Source of the DNA: Hyphodiscus hymeniophilus
Taxonomy: Eukaryota > Ascomycota > Leotiomycetes > Helotiales > Hyphodiscaceae
Direction: 5' to 3'
Assembly: GCA_016508695.1 (NCBI GenBank)
Contig: VNKQ01000020.1
Span: forward strand, 310,001-374,000
Length of the DNA: 64,000 nucleotides
The notes beneath the pieces were generated by a model. It was not told the origin of the DNA and searched no databases. It saw only the letters and a program-made list of their open reading frames with translations. This document shows, piece by piece, positions 22,439 to 34,124 of this stretch. Position 1 is the first letter of the stretch, and each line of letters begins with the position of its first letter. The position numbers and the translations under genes were made by a program.

Positions 22439-25400
22439 ATGTCTTCCTCCCTGGCAGTCGACCACCCCTCCTTGGCTTTAGAATCAAACGCGTCTGCAGA
22501 ACAAGCTGATCCGTTTTCCTCGTCTACAAGCTCTGCTCACCATCGCTTCTCCCACTTCGATACTCAGTTGTTTGCTCTCGGCCCTGCAACATCTCCAGAC
22601 CAAGCCAAGCGCGCGTTGGAAGCTCACCTTGCTGAGACAGAGCGGCGTATACAGGAAGCTTCCAAGCTCGGCACGACGCTTGTACAACAGCGGAAAGACC
22701 TTGCCGACCGCTTGAAGGATGTAGAGAAGCAACAGACGGAAGGGGACATTACGCCGGAGCTACGCCAGAAGCTTGTGGAGATCGAGAGGGAATACAATGA
22801 AGTGGGCCGTGAGAGCGCGAGGGCATTCTTGCCCAAGTCTAGAGTCTCAAGTAATGAGATGGGAGGTTCGCCATATCCTGGTGAGGGAAAGGTAGTACAA
22901 ACATACATCGCCTTAGTCTTTATTTGCTAATCGAGACAGCGTTCTGTGAGCCCTTCAAAATTCGAGAGTCAGGCCACAAGTTCCCCATCAAAACTAAGCG
23001 TGCCAAATCGTAAGCAACGGAATCAGCCCTCGAATCGCGTTCACGATATTGAATTCGCCACCGAAATCAGCACCTCTCTCCTATCACAAGTACGAAATCT
23101 CCAAACTCTGCTAGCCGAGAAGGAGGAAGCTTTGAAAACCGTCACATACGAGAAGTCTAGACTCGAGGCCGACGCCGAAGGATTCAATCAAAGACTGCGC
23201 AGTCTCGATGAGAGCGAGCACAGATACAAGGACGAAAACTGGAATTTGGAGACCCAGATTCACGAGTATATTGCTGGAGCTAGGGAGGCAGCAGACCGAG
23301 AGAAGAAGTTGACCCAAAGTCTCAACATTGTTCAAGCGGAGAAGAGTGCTGCGCAGAAGGAGCTTGATGAGATCAAATTGAGTCATGCTAAACTGGCGGA
23401 AGATCACGCTGCTGTTATCAAGCATCACGATGTGGAGCTAGGAAGCGTTAAACGGAGTATCACCATGGCTGAAAATGAGCGCGGCGCCTTGCAACGCAGA
23501 ATTGAAGACTTGACGGGTCAGAATTCAGAACTGGCCAAGGCTGTAGCACATCAACGGGGCAGATTGGAAGACAGGGAGCAGGCAAGAGGGTTGAGTGACG
23601 AGGACTTTGACACTGCCGCAGACAATGTTACCCCAGAGCCTTCCCCCCCGCCTTCGCCTATCAAGGGAACTCCAAGACACGGCATGCTGGAATCGGAGAC
23701 CTTGAAAAGTTCATTGCATCACGCCCATAGAATGATTCAGCAGCTCAAGGGCAATATCCATCGAGAAAAGACGGAAAAGAATGAGCTGAAGCGAATGCTC
23801 CAAGATTCTCGAGATGAACTAGAGACTCGTCGAAATGACACGAGTATGGGATCTGGAACCAAGAGAAATCGGAAGATGGATTCAAAGGAGTTCAAGAAGC
23901 CTCTTAAGCCAGGCCAATTAGGAGGGTTGAGAACGAGCAGAAGCGAGGTCTTCATCGATGATACCAACTGGGAAGAAGACAGCGCCGAAAGAAGCCCCAC
24001 TCACGCGGCAGCCGTCACTGCAGCTCGTGTTGCTACCGGTGCTGCATTAGCAGGGGGGGTTGGAGCCATCACTGATTCCAGTGATCACTTCGACACTGCG
24101 CATGAGACTAGTGATGCCTTTGAAACCGCCAACGAACGCGGGACTGAAACTGAAGATTTCCAGACTGGTGTCGAGGAAATGAGTGGGAGTGATGAGCTTA
24201 CTGAGACTGAAGGAGGAGCACCTTCTGCCACCCTCCGCAAGAAGCCCAGACCACTTTCTCTATCGAAAACGCGCAATCGCCAATCATTCCAGAGTACTGC
24301 ATCGGCCTCTGATGAAGAGTACCGCTACGAAGATGCAAAGACGCCAACGGCTCAAGCACAACCGCAACGTCTCAAACTCAAAGTCACTCGTGGCGGAAAT
24401 CGACGTTCGCGACAACTCAGCGAAGAACCTCAGTTACAGAGCAGCCCTGCAAGCTTTGCAAACAGTAGCAACAATGGGACACCCATGGCTGGACAAAGCT
24501 TGTTTGCTGAGCTTGGTGATTTGGGCGGAAGCGATGAGGATTCCATACTAGAAACCCCAAGTCGGAGCACAACTTTTGGACCCCAGGCTGGCACCCCTGC
24601 TTCTAGGCCAAGTACTTCAAAGGGCTCGGCGGCAAGTTCTTCTGAATCGCTTCCACCTGTGCCAAGAAATCCCATGACCGATTCCTCGATGATGACGGAG
24701 CCCTGGGAGCCGCAACCTGCGACACCACAAAGTGCCATTCCCTACCTTGGAGCTAGCTTTGCAGGAGCTGCTGCTGCCGAAGCCCTCCGCTTGGTTCATG
24801 ATAATCATGCTTCTACAACTTCCACAGGTTCACAGAACCGTGTGTCGACGTCGGATGCAGCTAGTCAGTGGCATGAAGAGCAGCTCAACAACCAGCTCAA
24901 CACTCTTCAAGTCGTGCCAGGACACCCTCGACCTATCTCCACGTCAACATATAGTGATAGAAGCTCTCAGTATGATTCCCAAGTCATGGACGAGAAGCTG
25001 GCAAAATTCCCATCCCCCCCAGGCTCCCGTACACACACTCCAATGGCCAGTCTTTCTGGTGTTGAACCTATCACTGCTCCTTTGTCTATGTCCAGAATTA
25101 TATCCGAGCATGTTGAGCCGACCGAAGCTGAGTTGTCCGTCCATGAAGCAGCCTCGCCTGTGACCCCCAAGTTCGCGCCAATCTCTACACCTCTTGTTTT
25201 CTCATCCATCCAATCTGTCGACACTAAACCCGTGGAACCTCTGGCGCCACGAAACCCGAAACGAAGTGGTGTCATACTTCCAAGAGATGATTCGGAAGAT
25301 ACAGTGGCAAAGGAGGACCCCGAGACTCCAAAGCCTACATTCCCCGGATCTATCTTCAACTGGCACAAAAACAAGGCTCCTGAAACTCCTATCATTGCTG

Positions 25401-27157
25401 AAGACGACACTCGACAGTCGCCAAGTGACTCACCCCTGGAACAGACACCAGAGTCTCAACGGCCCTTCCATGAGCTTTCGCATAATACAAACGAGCGAGC
25501 CGCAAAGAAGCCTCGAATTCAGATGAGTGATGATGGTGCACAAACTACATTAACTTCAGACCAAATTGACCAGATGATGAGGACGAAGCGGCAAGAAGCC
25601 ATTGTTGTTGAGGATGGTCACAAGCCGCCTTTGTCGCCGTCACAAAGTGGAACTAATCCGCCTGCCCTCAGAGTCCGCAGATCACAAGACAGCATTGGTA
25701 GTGTGGGTCGTGCAAGATCAAAGATGGTCGATCCGGATTTCGTTCATGACACTGTTCCTCTGAAGAGACCAGGAAGTGCTGGAAGTCACAGAACCGGATC
25801 CATCTCAAGCATGCACCCACCACTACCTACGGATCACAAACAAGTCATTGCTGCAGCTGCTCAACGTTCTGGCTCTTCGCACGGTGGTCAGGGAAGTATG
25901 GGACCTCCTCTCATGCCAGCTTCTGCATACAGAAACAATCCATCCTTCAGACCTCGCACACCAAGCTCTCAGGTAGTTCCCCTGAGTCCTGGCTCTATCA
26001 AAAATGGGACGACTACACGTGCTATGCACTCTTCTGGCCGTGCGGATGTGCATTCTCCAACTGGCACGGGCCGCTCTCGGGCATCATCTGTTTCCTCTTT
26101 CGCTTCAGAGGTTGACCATCGCTTCAACATGCGAGCTGGCTTATTACCTCAGGGCCTCGAGGCGGGAACAGATCCCCGCATGATTAATGCCATAACTCAG
26201 ACCATGATTGGAGAGTATCTCTGGAAATATACACGTAAGGCTGGCCGGGGAGCAATGTCCGAGAATCGTCATCGTCGCTATTTCTGGGTCCACCCATACA
26301 CACGAACTTTATACTGGAGTGACAGAGATCCTTCCCAAGCTGGTCGGGCAGAATTGAAAGCAAAGAGTGTGCCCATTGAAGCCGTCAGAGTTGTGACTGA
26401 CGATAATCCTATGCCTCCTGGACTTCATCGCAAGAGTTTGGTTATCATGACTCCCGGCAGAGCTGTCAAATTTACCGCAACTACTGGCCAACGTCACGAG
26501 ACTTGGTTCAACGCATTATCTTATCTACTCTTACGAGCAGGCGAGGAAAAGGTTGGGGACACCGCTGACGTCGCTAATGGGCTCACCAGAGAAGATGTCG
26601 ACGAGTTCAATCCCGGGTTTGGCACAGCCCGACGAGGACCAGCTTCGTTGTCATCCTATAACAGTCGAACAACTCGCAATGATTCTCCGGCACGTAATCG
26701 GATGTCGTTGCAACCACAGGCCGTCTCTTCGACCTCGACTCGCCAAACGACGGGCACTTTTTCTCGGCTGAGCGGTTACTGGAAGCCATCCGGTGACGGT
26801 AAAATGGGCAGTCTCTCAAGTCGCCTGACCAGACATAGTATTGGCGGAGCAACAAGCATATACGACGCTAGCGAAGTGCATGACAGCGCGGAGGATCTGA
26901 GGGAGATGATTGAGAAGCAAGACCGTGAATCAGACAAACTCGAGAACGTGCGAGCTTGCTGTGATGGTATGGCACATTCTTTTCCCTTATATTTTAAACT
27001 GAGCTAATAAGACCAAGGTAAACATGACGTCGGCCACCTCCATCATGACCACCACAAAGGCCGCACACCTACCACCAGCAACGCCGTAGCCTCCGGTTCG
27101 GGTGCTACACCCTCAACAACGAAGAGCCGCAACAGTGTTACGAGGCGCACTGGCTGA
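22439..27157 (+). CDS. apsA: ApsA/Num1-type cortical anchor protein
   Basis: Model: join(22439..22891, 22940..26966, 27018..27157), 1539 aa. ApsA (Aspergillus) and Num1 (yeast) are cell-cortex proteins that capture dynein and astral microtubules to place nuclei, and tether mitochondria in yeast. The N-terminal 350 residues are coiled coil (for example LAETERRIQEASKLGTTLVQ and LQTLLAEKEEALKTVTYEKS). A long Ser/Pro-rich disordered middle follows. A PH domain of the Mcp5/Num1 type lies at about 1245-1360 (IGEYLWKYTRKAGRG, HRRYFWVHPYTRTLYWSDRD, GQRHETWFNALSYLLLR). The last exon gives VRACCDGKHDVGHLHHDHHK, which fits the ApsA tail. The PH domain would bind plasma-membrane PI(4,5)P2. Confidence 0.92.
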
Positions 27158-27921
27158 TCAACTATACACTACATTCCCGACCTAGGGTTTCCTTATGAAG
27201 TTATGTCTTTCCTTATCTTCGAAAAAATGCCACGTTATGACCCGCTACTACTTTGTGCACACATGCAACGACATGCATACCCATCTCCTTCTCAGATTTG
27301 AGTAACGACTAGAATGAAGTCTAATTCTGGGCCCTGGGTGGATGGGCTAATATTGCATGATGGGGAGGATTGATTGAAGGTGGCTTGATTGTATGACTGC
27401 TGTATTTTAGGCGATCGAAGCGGTGAGGATGGATGGAGAAACAAGTGTATAGAGTCAACGGCAAGAACTTTTCTACCTTATCGTGCAATTTCGAACTAGT
27501 GTTGACTCAAAAGGTTTGTTGAAAAGCTACCGGGCGGGCCTCCCTCATGCACGTCCTTGACATGTCTGACCTAGACGCTTCCCACGACGCCGTAAAGGCG
27601 TCTCAGCATTTATCCACATCGCCGCGTCAACTACCTTCGACTCAAACCCCCACAACGTGATCCCCAAGCTCTAGCAGCGTTCCAGAATACGCTTACTGCC
27701 GCCGCGTCCGAGGAGCGGTTCGCGTGTTGCTCCCCCATGGCCGCAGCCGCTCGACTCCCTTTCAACGACCCCAGACATATCGACGAGGGGTCCTGGAACG
27801 TAGAGTCGGCATCGTTGGCATTGGCGGAGCTGCCGTATGAGCCAAGTAGGGGTTCCGGATTTTTATTTTAGCAGCCTTTAGACGATACTCCACTGCCCCA
27901 AAGTCTCCAAGCCTAGCCCGT
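27158..27921. other. intergenic, between convergent genes
   Basis: No gene was recognised. It holds the 3' flanks of ApsA (rightward) and the 209-aa hypothetical gene (leftward). Confidence 0.4.
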
Positions 27922-28597
27922 CTATCGTTTCTTCTTCTGCTGGCCACAGACATTCTTCTTCTGCTTGCCACAGACGCTCTCACTCTCACTCTTCTCTTTC
28001 TCTTTTGGCTGGCCAAGACCGGTCCTCCTCAACCTGCTCAAGAACTTCTCATTCTTCAAATCTTCCTTCGTAATGCCGAAGACTGCCTGATAGATCGGGC
28101 CCATGTCATGGGGTCCACATGGTCGAGCATCACCAATCGCTCTGCGCTTCTCAAAGAAAGTCTCGAGACAACATTTGATGGCGGCTTCGATGGTCATTGT
28201 CTCGGGTGTTGGTACGTCTTTGCTGCTTTCATCGACTTCGTTTTCGTCGGTATCTTGCATACAGAGAGACTCAAATTCTGGGATCTCGTTCAGCGATGGG
28301 CGCGGGACCAGTGTGGCTTTGATAGTCATGGCTTCCTCGGGTGAGAAGTAAGGGCCGCTGATGTATAGCTCATCAGTGGTGGCTAAGGTGCGTGCTTCGG
28401 CGGCTTGGTCGCTGGCAATGTTACAGAGATCATAGAGTAGGATGTGAATCTGCTAGCTTTAGCATATATTTTATGAGGATGACAGGCGTGCTTACCTTGT
28501 ACCAAATCTCTGAGTTTGATTGGAGACTCAATAGAGTCGATGTCGAGGTGCTAGATTGCTTCTCTCTCATAGTAGTAGGTACCTTCGATTTGGCCAT
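27922..28597 (-). CDS. hypothetical protein with basic, repeated C-terminus
   Basis: Model: complement(27922..28449, 28496..28597), 209 aa, with one 46-nt intron. The N-terminal part is mixed alpha (EIWYKIHILLYDLCNIASDQ). The centre includes MTIEAAIKCCLETFFEKRRA and GPHDMGPIYQAVFGITKEDL. The C-terminus is very basic and Glu/Ser-rich (KEKEKSESESVCGKQKKN), and a 24-nt tandem duplication adds a second CGxQKK block. I recognise no domain. There is no signal peptide or membrane segment, and a nuclear location is possible from the basic tail. It may be lineage-specific. Confidence 0.6.
27927..27974. repeat. 24-nt tandem duplication in coding sequence
   Basis: Two adjacent 24-nt copies, differing at a few positions (core TTCTTCTTCTGCT), lie at the 3' end of the 209-aa gene. 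They encode the repeated CGKQKKN / CGQQKKK blocks. Confidence 0.7.
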
Positions 28598-28995
28598 CTC
28601 AATTATCTTGTTTGAAAGTAAGAATTTAGAGAAACGAATGCAGAAGCGCAAATTTTGAGATGATTGTAGGAAAAGGTATCCCATATATAGTGAAGCATCT
28701 GGTGCATTCGCTTGCATATGACGCATGGGCTCACCTGTTGCAGTTAGTGACAACCATAAAATTCGTTCCAGTTGTCACTGCAATTTGGCGGTCTACTCTA
28801 AGCGGAAATTTATGAGGCGGTGAACTCGGTTCTGCCGGCATTACGGGTTAATTGGGGAGCATAAAGCTCTATTAACAATCCAAATGCCTCGGTCTTGTTC
28901 CTACAACACGGATGATTCTAAGCAAAATCGCCTCGCCGCGTGCTCAAAAGCTTCATCAACAATCGGATTGTCGACGTTGGAAACTCCACCATGGC

Positions 28996-29382
28996 TTAAG
29001 ATTCCTCCCGAGACGACAAGTGAGGCTCTAAGTCGATGCCCAAGCCGCCAAAGCTAACGGCAATGTATGCAGTGACGCTAAAGGCTCCCACAAGAGCCAG
29101 GGAAAGGAAAAGTGATTTAATAATGTTGCCCCATACTCGCTGTTCATGCATCCGTTGTCGAGTAGTCTCGATGTAATGAGGCTCTTCTTTGTCGGTGAAG
29201 GTGCCGTACAAGCGGGAGGATTCTGGAAGTACTTTTTCGATATCGATATCGGGAGAGGACTGTTCTTGCTGGATTCTCGTTGTCAACAACACTGTATCTG
29301 TTTTAGGTGATATTTGACTTACTTTGATTGTTCCTGGGGATGGTGTAGCTACCATTGCCTTATCATTCCGATATCCTGTCAT
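28996..29382 (-). CDS. small single-pass membrane protein, unknown
   Basis: A single exon encodes 128 aa. A Ser/Thr-rich cytosolic-type N-terminus is followed by a charged stretch (EEPHYIETTRQRMHEQRVWG) and one clear transmembrane helix at about 90-113 (SLFLSLALVGAFSVTAYIAV). There is a short acidic tail. There is no signal peptide and no recognised family. The positive residues before the helix suggest an N-in orientation. It is accepted because the hydrophobic helix with flanking charge is unlikely by chance, but expression is unproven. Confidence 0.5.
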   Translation of the reverse strand: MTGYRNDKAMVATPSPGTIKVSQISPKTDTVLLTTRIQQEQSSPDIDIEKVLPESSRLYGTFTDKEEPHYIETTRQRMHEQRVWGNIIKSLFLSLALVGAFSVTAYIAVSFGGLGIDLEPHLSSREES

Positions 29383-29760
29383 GGTCGCTACGTTTCTGTT
29401 ATGTGGGAGCTGGGAAAGAATATGGAAGTTGAGATTCTCGAGATCTTGATCCTATTCTTGTGGGAATTCAAGAAAAGAAGGCCACTTGTATCAGATTCTT
29501 TCATTGTTTCAGGCTTATCAGAGCATCGTGGTCGGGTGAGCACCTGTCCAGAGCTCGAGAGATAAGGAGTTGCTGTGGGCCTATGGCATGTGATGAGTTT
29601 GAACAACCACTAGAACCAATCAAGTGGGCACAGTAATGGTGTAAAATTACACCATGGTTCACTTTTTGCCAACTTAACTTAATGTATACAGTATAAGAGT
29701 GGTCGTTCAAGTTCCAGTCACATGAACAGTGCCGTTTGCTATACCAAACCTACCTAGGTC
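29383..29760. other. intergenic
   Basis: This is the promoter of the small membrane protein and the 3' flank of the 2OG oxygenase. Nothing else was recognised. Confidence 0.35.
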
Positions 29761-31021
29761 CTAGAATACAACTTCTGGAATTGGCTTCCGATATTTCACC
29801 AACTCTGGGTTGCTAGCTGCGATCTTGTGCAACTGGACCATCATATCTTTGTACATCTAGCAGGTCTATCGTCAGCATGCACTTTTCAATTTCTTCTAAA
29901 CGAAAAGGACTCCATACCTGCCCAGCTGTCAACGGCGAATGCTTCGCAATTTTCCCGTCTCCGACCAACTCTGGGATCGGCTCAATGACAGTCTCAAAGT
30001 TCGCCGAAAAGAAAAATGGAATCGAGTACCTCTCTTCGCCCGAGAAATTCTGTACTCGATGACGAGTGGAGATGTAGAGGTCGTTCGTCCATGCTTGAAG
30101 CTGATCGCCTACATTCACAATAAAGCAGCCAGGTCGAGGAGGTGCTGAGATCCATTGCCCTTCACGATTCAGTACTTCAAGGGCTCGGACTGTACCAGGA
30201 GCCAGAACGGTAAAGACTGGGCTGCATCAGCGTCATTCAGAAAAGGGGGAAATGGAAAGAGCCTGCATTCGGCATCAGTATGCGCATCTAGTCCCTTCGC
30301 GAGAATGCTCCCAGGTGGTTGAGGAGGATAGTGAGCGATAAGCGAGGAGCAGCCTGGATGTGTCAGGTATTTCTCAAAGTAGTCTTCTGGAAGATCGAGT
30401 GATAGAGCTATAGACCGAGCCATTATACGGCAGAAGGATCTCAATCGGCGATAGTATGAAGACAAGTGCTTTTCAAAGCCAGGTAGTTGGCGAGGCCATG
30501 GATTGTACCCTCTCATAAAAGTATCGACCCATTTGTCATTTGGGTCGTCATTCAATTTGGGATCATGACCGAAGTCGAAGGCTTCATTCGCGTCTGTACA
30601 AATTGTAAGTGTAACCGCATAAGATCCGAGTAGATGGCGGTCACGGACTTCCTTTTCCTTCAGCATCAGGTTTTCCACTGCCATGCAGTGGGGTATAACC
30701 CCTGAAGTGGGGTGTATTATCGATATAAACCTCCATCTTCTCCTCGAAAGGGAGATCAAAGAACTTCCTTCCCCACTCGAAAGCCTCATCCACAAAACCA
30801 CTCTCGATTCCATGGTTCTCGATGTAGAAGAATCCTACTCGCATACAAGCGTCTCGCAGAGCTCCGGCAAATTTCTTGCGCTCGGCGATGTTAGAGCTGA
30901 ACATTCCACTGACATCGAGAACGGGAATCGTATCAAAATCACCGACAATAGTGTCTTGTGATATTTCGACTGATCCGAAAGCCGTTTTCTCGCCGTCTTC
31001 GGTCCAGTCAGCGTAACCCAT
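29761..31021 (-). CDS. 2-oxoglutarate/Fe(II) oxygenase, isopenicillin N synthase-like
   Basis: Model: complement(29761..29856, 29918..30216, 30267..30593, 30649..31021), 364 aa. The DIOX_N part (IPVLDVSGMF, ACMRVGFFYIENHGIE, FRGYTPLHGSGKPDAEGKG) is followed by the 2OG-Fe(II) core. Iron ligands are visible: H-x-D in GLDAHTDAE, and the distal His in YISTRHRVQNF. The 2OG-binding Arg lies in ERYSIPFFFSANF. These enzymes hydroxylate, desaturate or cyclise small molecules. The intron at 30217-30266 has no GT donor and must be GC-AG for the frame to continue from HTDAE into FTVLAPGTVRALEVLN. The start is the ATG at 31021; an open TTG lies 33 nt upstream. Confidence 0.88.
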
Positions 31022-31181
31022 TTTTGAAAGTATCTCACGAGCGCAAGGATCCAAATGTCAGAGCGGAATTCAAGTTTTAGGCGTTATTACTTAAATCGAC
31101 GCAACGGCTGATTGAATAGTTACTGAAAGGTACGGCCAGAGAGTAGAGCATGGGGCAGTAAAAGCGAACAATAGATATCAT

Positions 31182-31280
31182 CTAGAAATTGGGATCCCAT
31201 AGCTTCTGATAGGCCTTATCGGGATCTCCTTCCGTTTCCACTTGAGTTGCCATGATTGGTACTTGTGTCTGAGGGTCCAT
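31182..31280 (-). CDS. small ORF (32 codons) upstream of the 2OG oxygenase
   Basis: An ATG at 31280 opens MDPQTQVPIMATQVE and the frame ends in KAYQKLWDPNF. It lies on the same strand, about 160 nt upstream of the 2OG oxygenase start. It could be an upstream ORF in the leader, a tiny protein, or chance. The composition looks protein-like, but no family is recognised. Confidence 0.25.
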   Translation of the reverse strand: MDPQTQVPIMATQVETEGDPDKAYQKLWDPNF

Positions 31281-32124
31281 AACGAGATATTGATAAGAAA
31301 AAGGTGATCAAAGGTGGGGAAGTGTTATTCTTGTCAACAACGAAGACAACTTCACCAAAGATGGGGGACATCGATCTCTCTAGCTCACCAACACTTGGCT
31401 AGACAAATACACAAGTCAATCATAACTTTGATTCTGTTTTTAAAATATCACGTGCCTATTGTGATAAGATTCGGCTGTACCAAAGGTGACTGCCAGCTTA
31501 TGGACGACACTTTGGATTTTAAAGCAAGCCAATGTAAGCTTTCCCCCCGGAAGTCACCTTGAAAGGCAGAAAAGGTCAACTCGACGTTGTAAAGTATCAC
31601 GTGATATATGAGGGGAAAAGAAGGGGAAAAGGAGTAAATTGGACGACGAGAGCGCTTCTAAAGGTGCTGCTCATAATAGCAACAACTTCTCAACGTGGAA
31701 TACTACAAAGAGTAGATGCGAGATTGATATCCACAACACCCCATTGCGATGGCGCAGACCTTGATTTTGTATTGCATGGCACTGCTGCGCCTCAACCATC
31801 TGGATTCTGAGCAAGCGATGCGGCTGTGACATCATTGGTGGCATCGTATGTTGTGGATGCTGCGATTCTGGATTTCGCGTCGGCCTCGTCATCCAACAAG
31901 GAAAGTGATTCGCAAACTACGAAGTATATACGAAGTACTGCAAGGCAATCTGCACCATTAATATTCACCACGCATGGAAGAAGTGGCTGAGTGAATCATC
32001 TTTCAGCCACAATATATGTTCTATATATCTTTGCCTTGATCGGGTTGTCAAGTACAAGTACGCACCTTCTCACTCAGAACGCATCTGCCTTTGATATCAC
32101 TCATCATCACCACTTATCGCGAAT
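31281..32124. other. intergenic, divergent promoter region
   Basis: This lies between the leftward 2OG oxygenase and the rightward SYLF gene. TCACGTG-type sites occur near 31,448 and 31,598. No gene was recognised. Confidence 0.35.
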
Positions 32125-33574
32125 ATGTCAGATCCCTACAACATGTCCACACAAGGCAACTACATTCCTCAGAGCAGCCAGCAAAATGCCGACTCCCATG
32201 GCAAGCATTCGCTCCTTGACAAGACGAAGCTCGGCGGCAAAGCAGCCTTTGATAAAGGATGGGGATGGTTTGAGAAGCTGGGAGCACCAGTCAACAAGCT
32301 CACCAACAAGATCGGGTCCGAAGCGTTCTGGCCTACGACTCTCGACCACGAGTCCGACAAATGTGCACGAATTGTGAAGTCTTTCTGCAGTCAGTAGTAC
32401 CCTTTCCCGCACTATCCGTTCCAAGTCCGCTGACTTTGGAACAGAGGATGGTTTCTACAAAGAACAACCGCAAGGCAGACCTGTCAGCGGCAGTGGAAGC
32501 GTTTCCCCGGGACCTAAGAAGGCACCCAAGGTGTTGGTTAAGATCCCTCAGAAGGTAATCAAAAATTGCGTTGGTATTGCAGTCTTCACTGTGATGCGAA
32601 CAGGATTGTGGGTTTCTGGCGCTGGTGGCTCGGGAGTGTTGATCGCGAAGAAGGAAGATGGCTCTTGGTCTCCTCCTTCTGGAATATTGATCCATACTCT
32701 TGGGGTTGGATTTATGGCTGGAATTGATATCTACGATTGCGTTCTCGTAATCAACAATCGAGAAGCGCTGAATGCGTTCAGCAAGGTCCGGGTGTCACTC
32801 GGTGGAGAAGTGAGCTTAGCTGCCGGGCCTCTCGGAATCGGAGGAAATGTCGAAAGCGAATTGATGAAAAATCGGAAGCCGGTATGGACCTACATGAAGA
32901 GTCGCGGGCTCTATGGTGGGATCCAATTCGATGGCACCATTGTGGTCGAGCGCAATGATGAGAATGCTCGCTTCTATGGCGAGCGCTTGCCGATCAGTCA
33001 GATCCTGGCTGGCAATGTTAGGAGGGTTCCGCCAGAGACGAGGACGTTGATGGAAGTTCTGAAGGAAGCGGAAGGCAGAACGGATGTCGACCAAGCTATA
33101 CTCGCTGAAGTACACAACCAACCACCTCCTTCAGACGTGAACGTTGAAGCGATGACTCAACCCACCGCACAACAGCAGCAGAATTTTGCACCCCCAGTCG
33201 GATACTATGCGCCTGAGAAGACAGACTATGCACATCTCGGATCTGAAGGATATCCTCCGCCACCCCCTCAAGGTCAGGGCTCGTATCCTACACACCCAAC
33301 CCATGGCGCGTATCAACCTACAGACTACCCTCCGCCACCGCCGCAACCTCCTCGTCCTACTTCGAGCAGCCACGATCCCACTCAATCTCAAGCTGGTTAC
33401 GCACCACCTCAAGCTGGCTATGGCCAGCCCCACGGTGGTTATGAAGGCCAGCAAGGACACAACGCTTATGGTGCGGGTTCTTATGGGGCTCCAAACAGTA
33501 ACTATCAACCAGCTGCCGCTCCTCAAGGATCTAACCCCCAGGCTCCTTACTTCCCACCTCCGCCACCTCATTGA
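32125..33574 (+). CDS. SYLF-domain (Ysc84-like) protein with Pro/Gln/Tyr-rich tail
   Basis: Model: join(32125..32389, 32445..33574), 464 aa. The SYLF/DUF500 lipid-binding domain spans about residues 75-330: HESDKCARIVKSFC at the start, the IPQKVIKNCVGIAVFTVMRT core, SGVLIAKKEDGSWSPPSGIL and SRGLYGGIQFDGTIVVERND. Ysc84/SH3YL1 relatives bind phosphoinositides and actin at endocytic sites. Here the usual SH3 domain is absent. Instead the C-terminal 120 residues are low-complexity Pro, Gly, Gln and Tyr repeats (such as YPPPPPQGQGSYP), likely disordered. The 55-nt intron joins C|KDGFYKEQ, as in the family. Confidence 0.88.
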
Positions 33575-34124
33575 TCATTTCAAACCAAACCACTGAGTAC
33601 ATATCGACGGACAGCGAGCGCTTGCGAAAATTTGACAGGCAGTGGAGGATGGCTTCAAATCCTGCAGCAGGCTCTCTTTTCACACGTATTTAGAATAATG
33701 ACTTTATGACCTCACTTATTCCAAGCATGTATGGTATTCACAGTTATTCCGAAATGTTGGTTTATTCAGACGTTCAAACCCCATATCGTTCTTCGTCGGC
33801 AAAGTATGATAAGACAGTCCACAGCAGCTCACGAGCAACAGCTTGTACCTCGTTCTACAGCCATTTGTAACCAGCCTGAAGCTGACCCCTAGATATGAAG
33901 CTCCAATTCACTGCTACTTTGGTCGACTAGGTCCATTGATGACTCTGATGACTTGTTCGAAAAACGAAACTCACGTGACCGTGCGGGATCCTTTCTCTGC
34001 CGCCTCCATCGCTCTTGTCCCTACACTCACAATCAATTGAATCAGTCGTCACGATAAGCACTCAGTGACAATAACCGCAAGCGGACATGCCATTGGGCCT
34101 CTGACGGCAGAGGGCAGGTCGAGA
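33575..34124. other. intergenic
   Basis: This is the 3' flank of the SYLF gene and the promoter of the Zn2Cys6 regulator. No gene was recognised. Confidence 0.35.

Noticed and set aside
29304..29338. Very short intron-like GTAAGT...ACAG inside the small membrane protein gene
   Set aside because: At about 25-31 nt it is too short for normal splicing, and the frame is open through it.
33131..33571. 146-codon Arg/Trp-rich frame on the minus strand
   Set aside because: It is a shadow of the Pro/Gln-rich tail of the SYLF gene.
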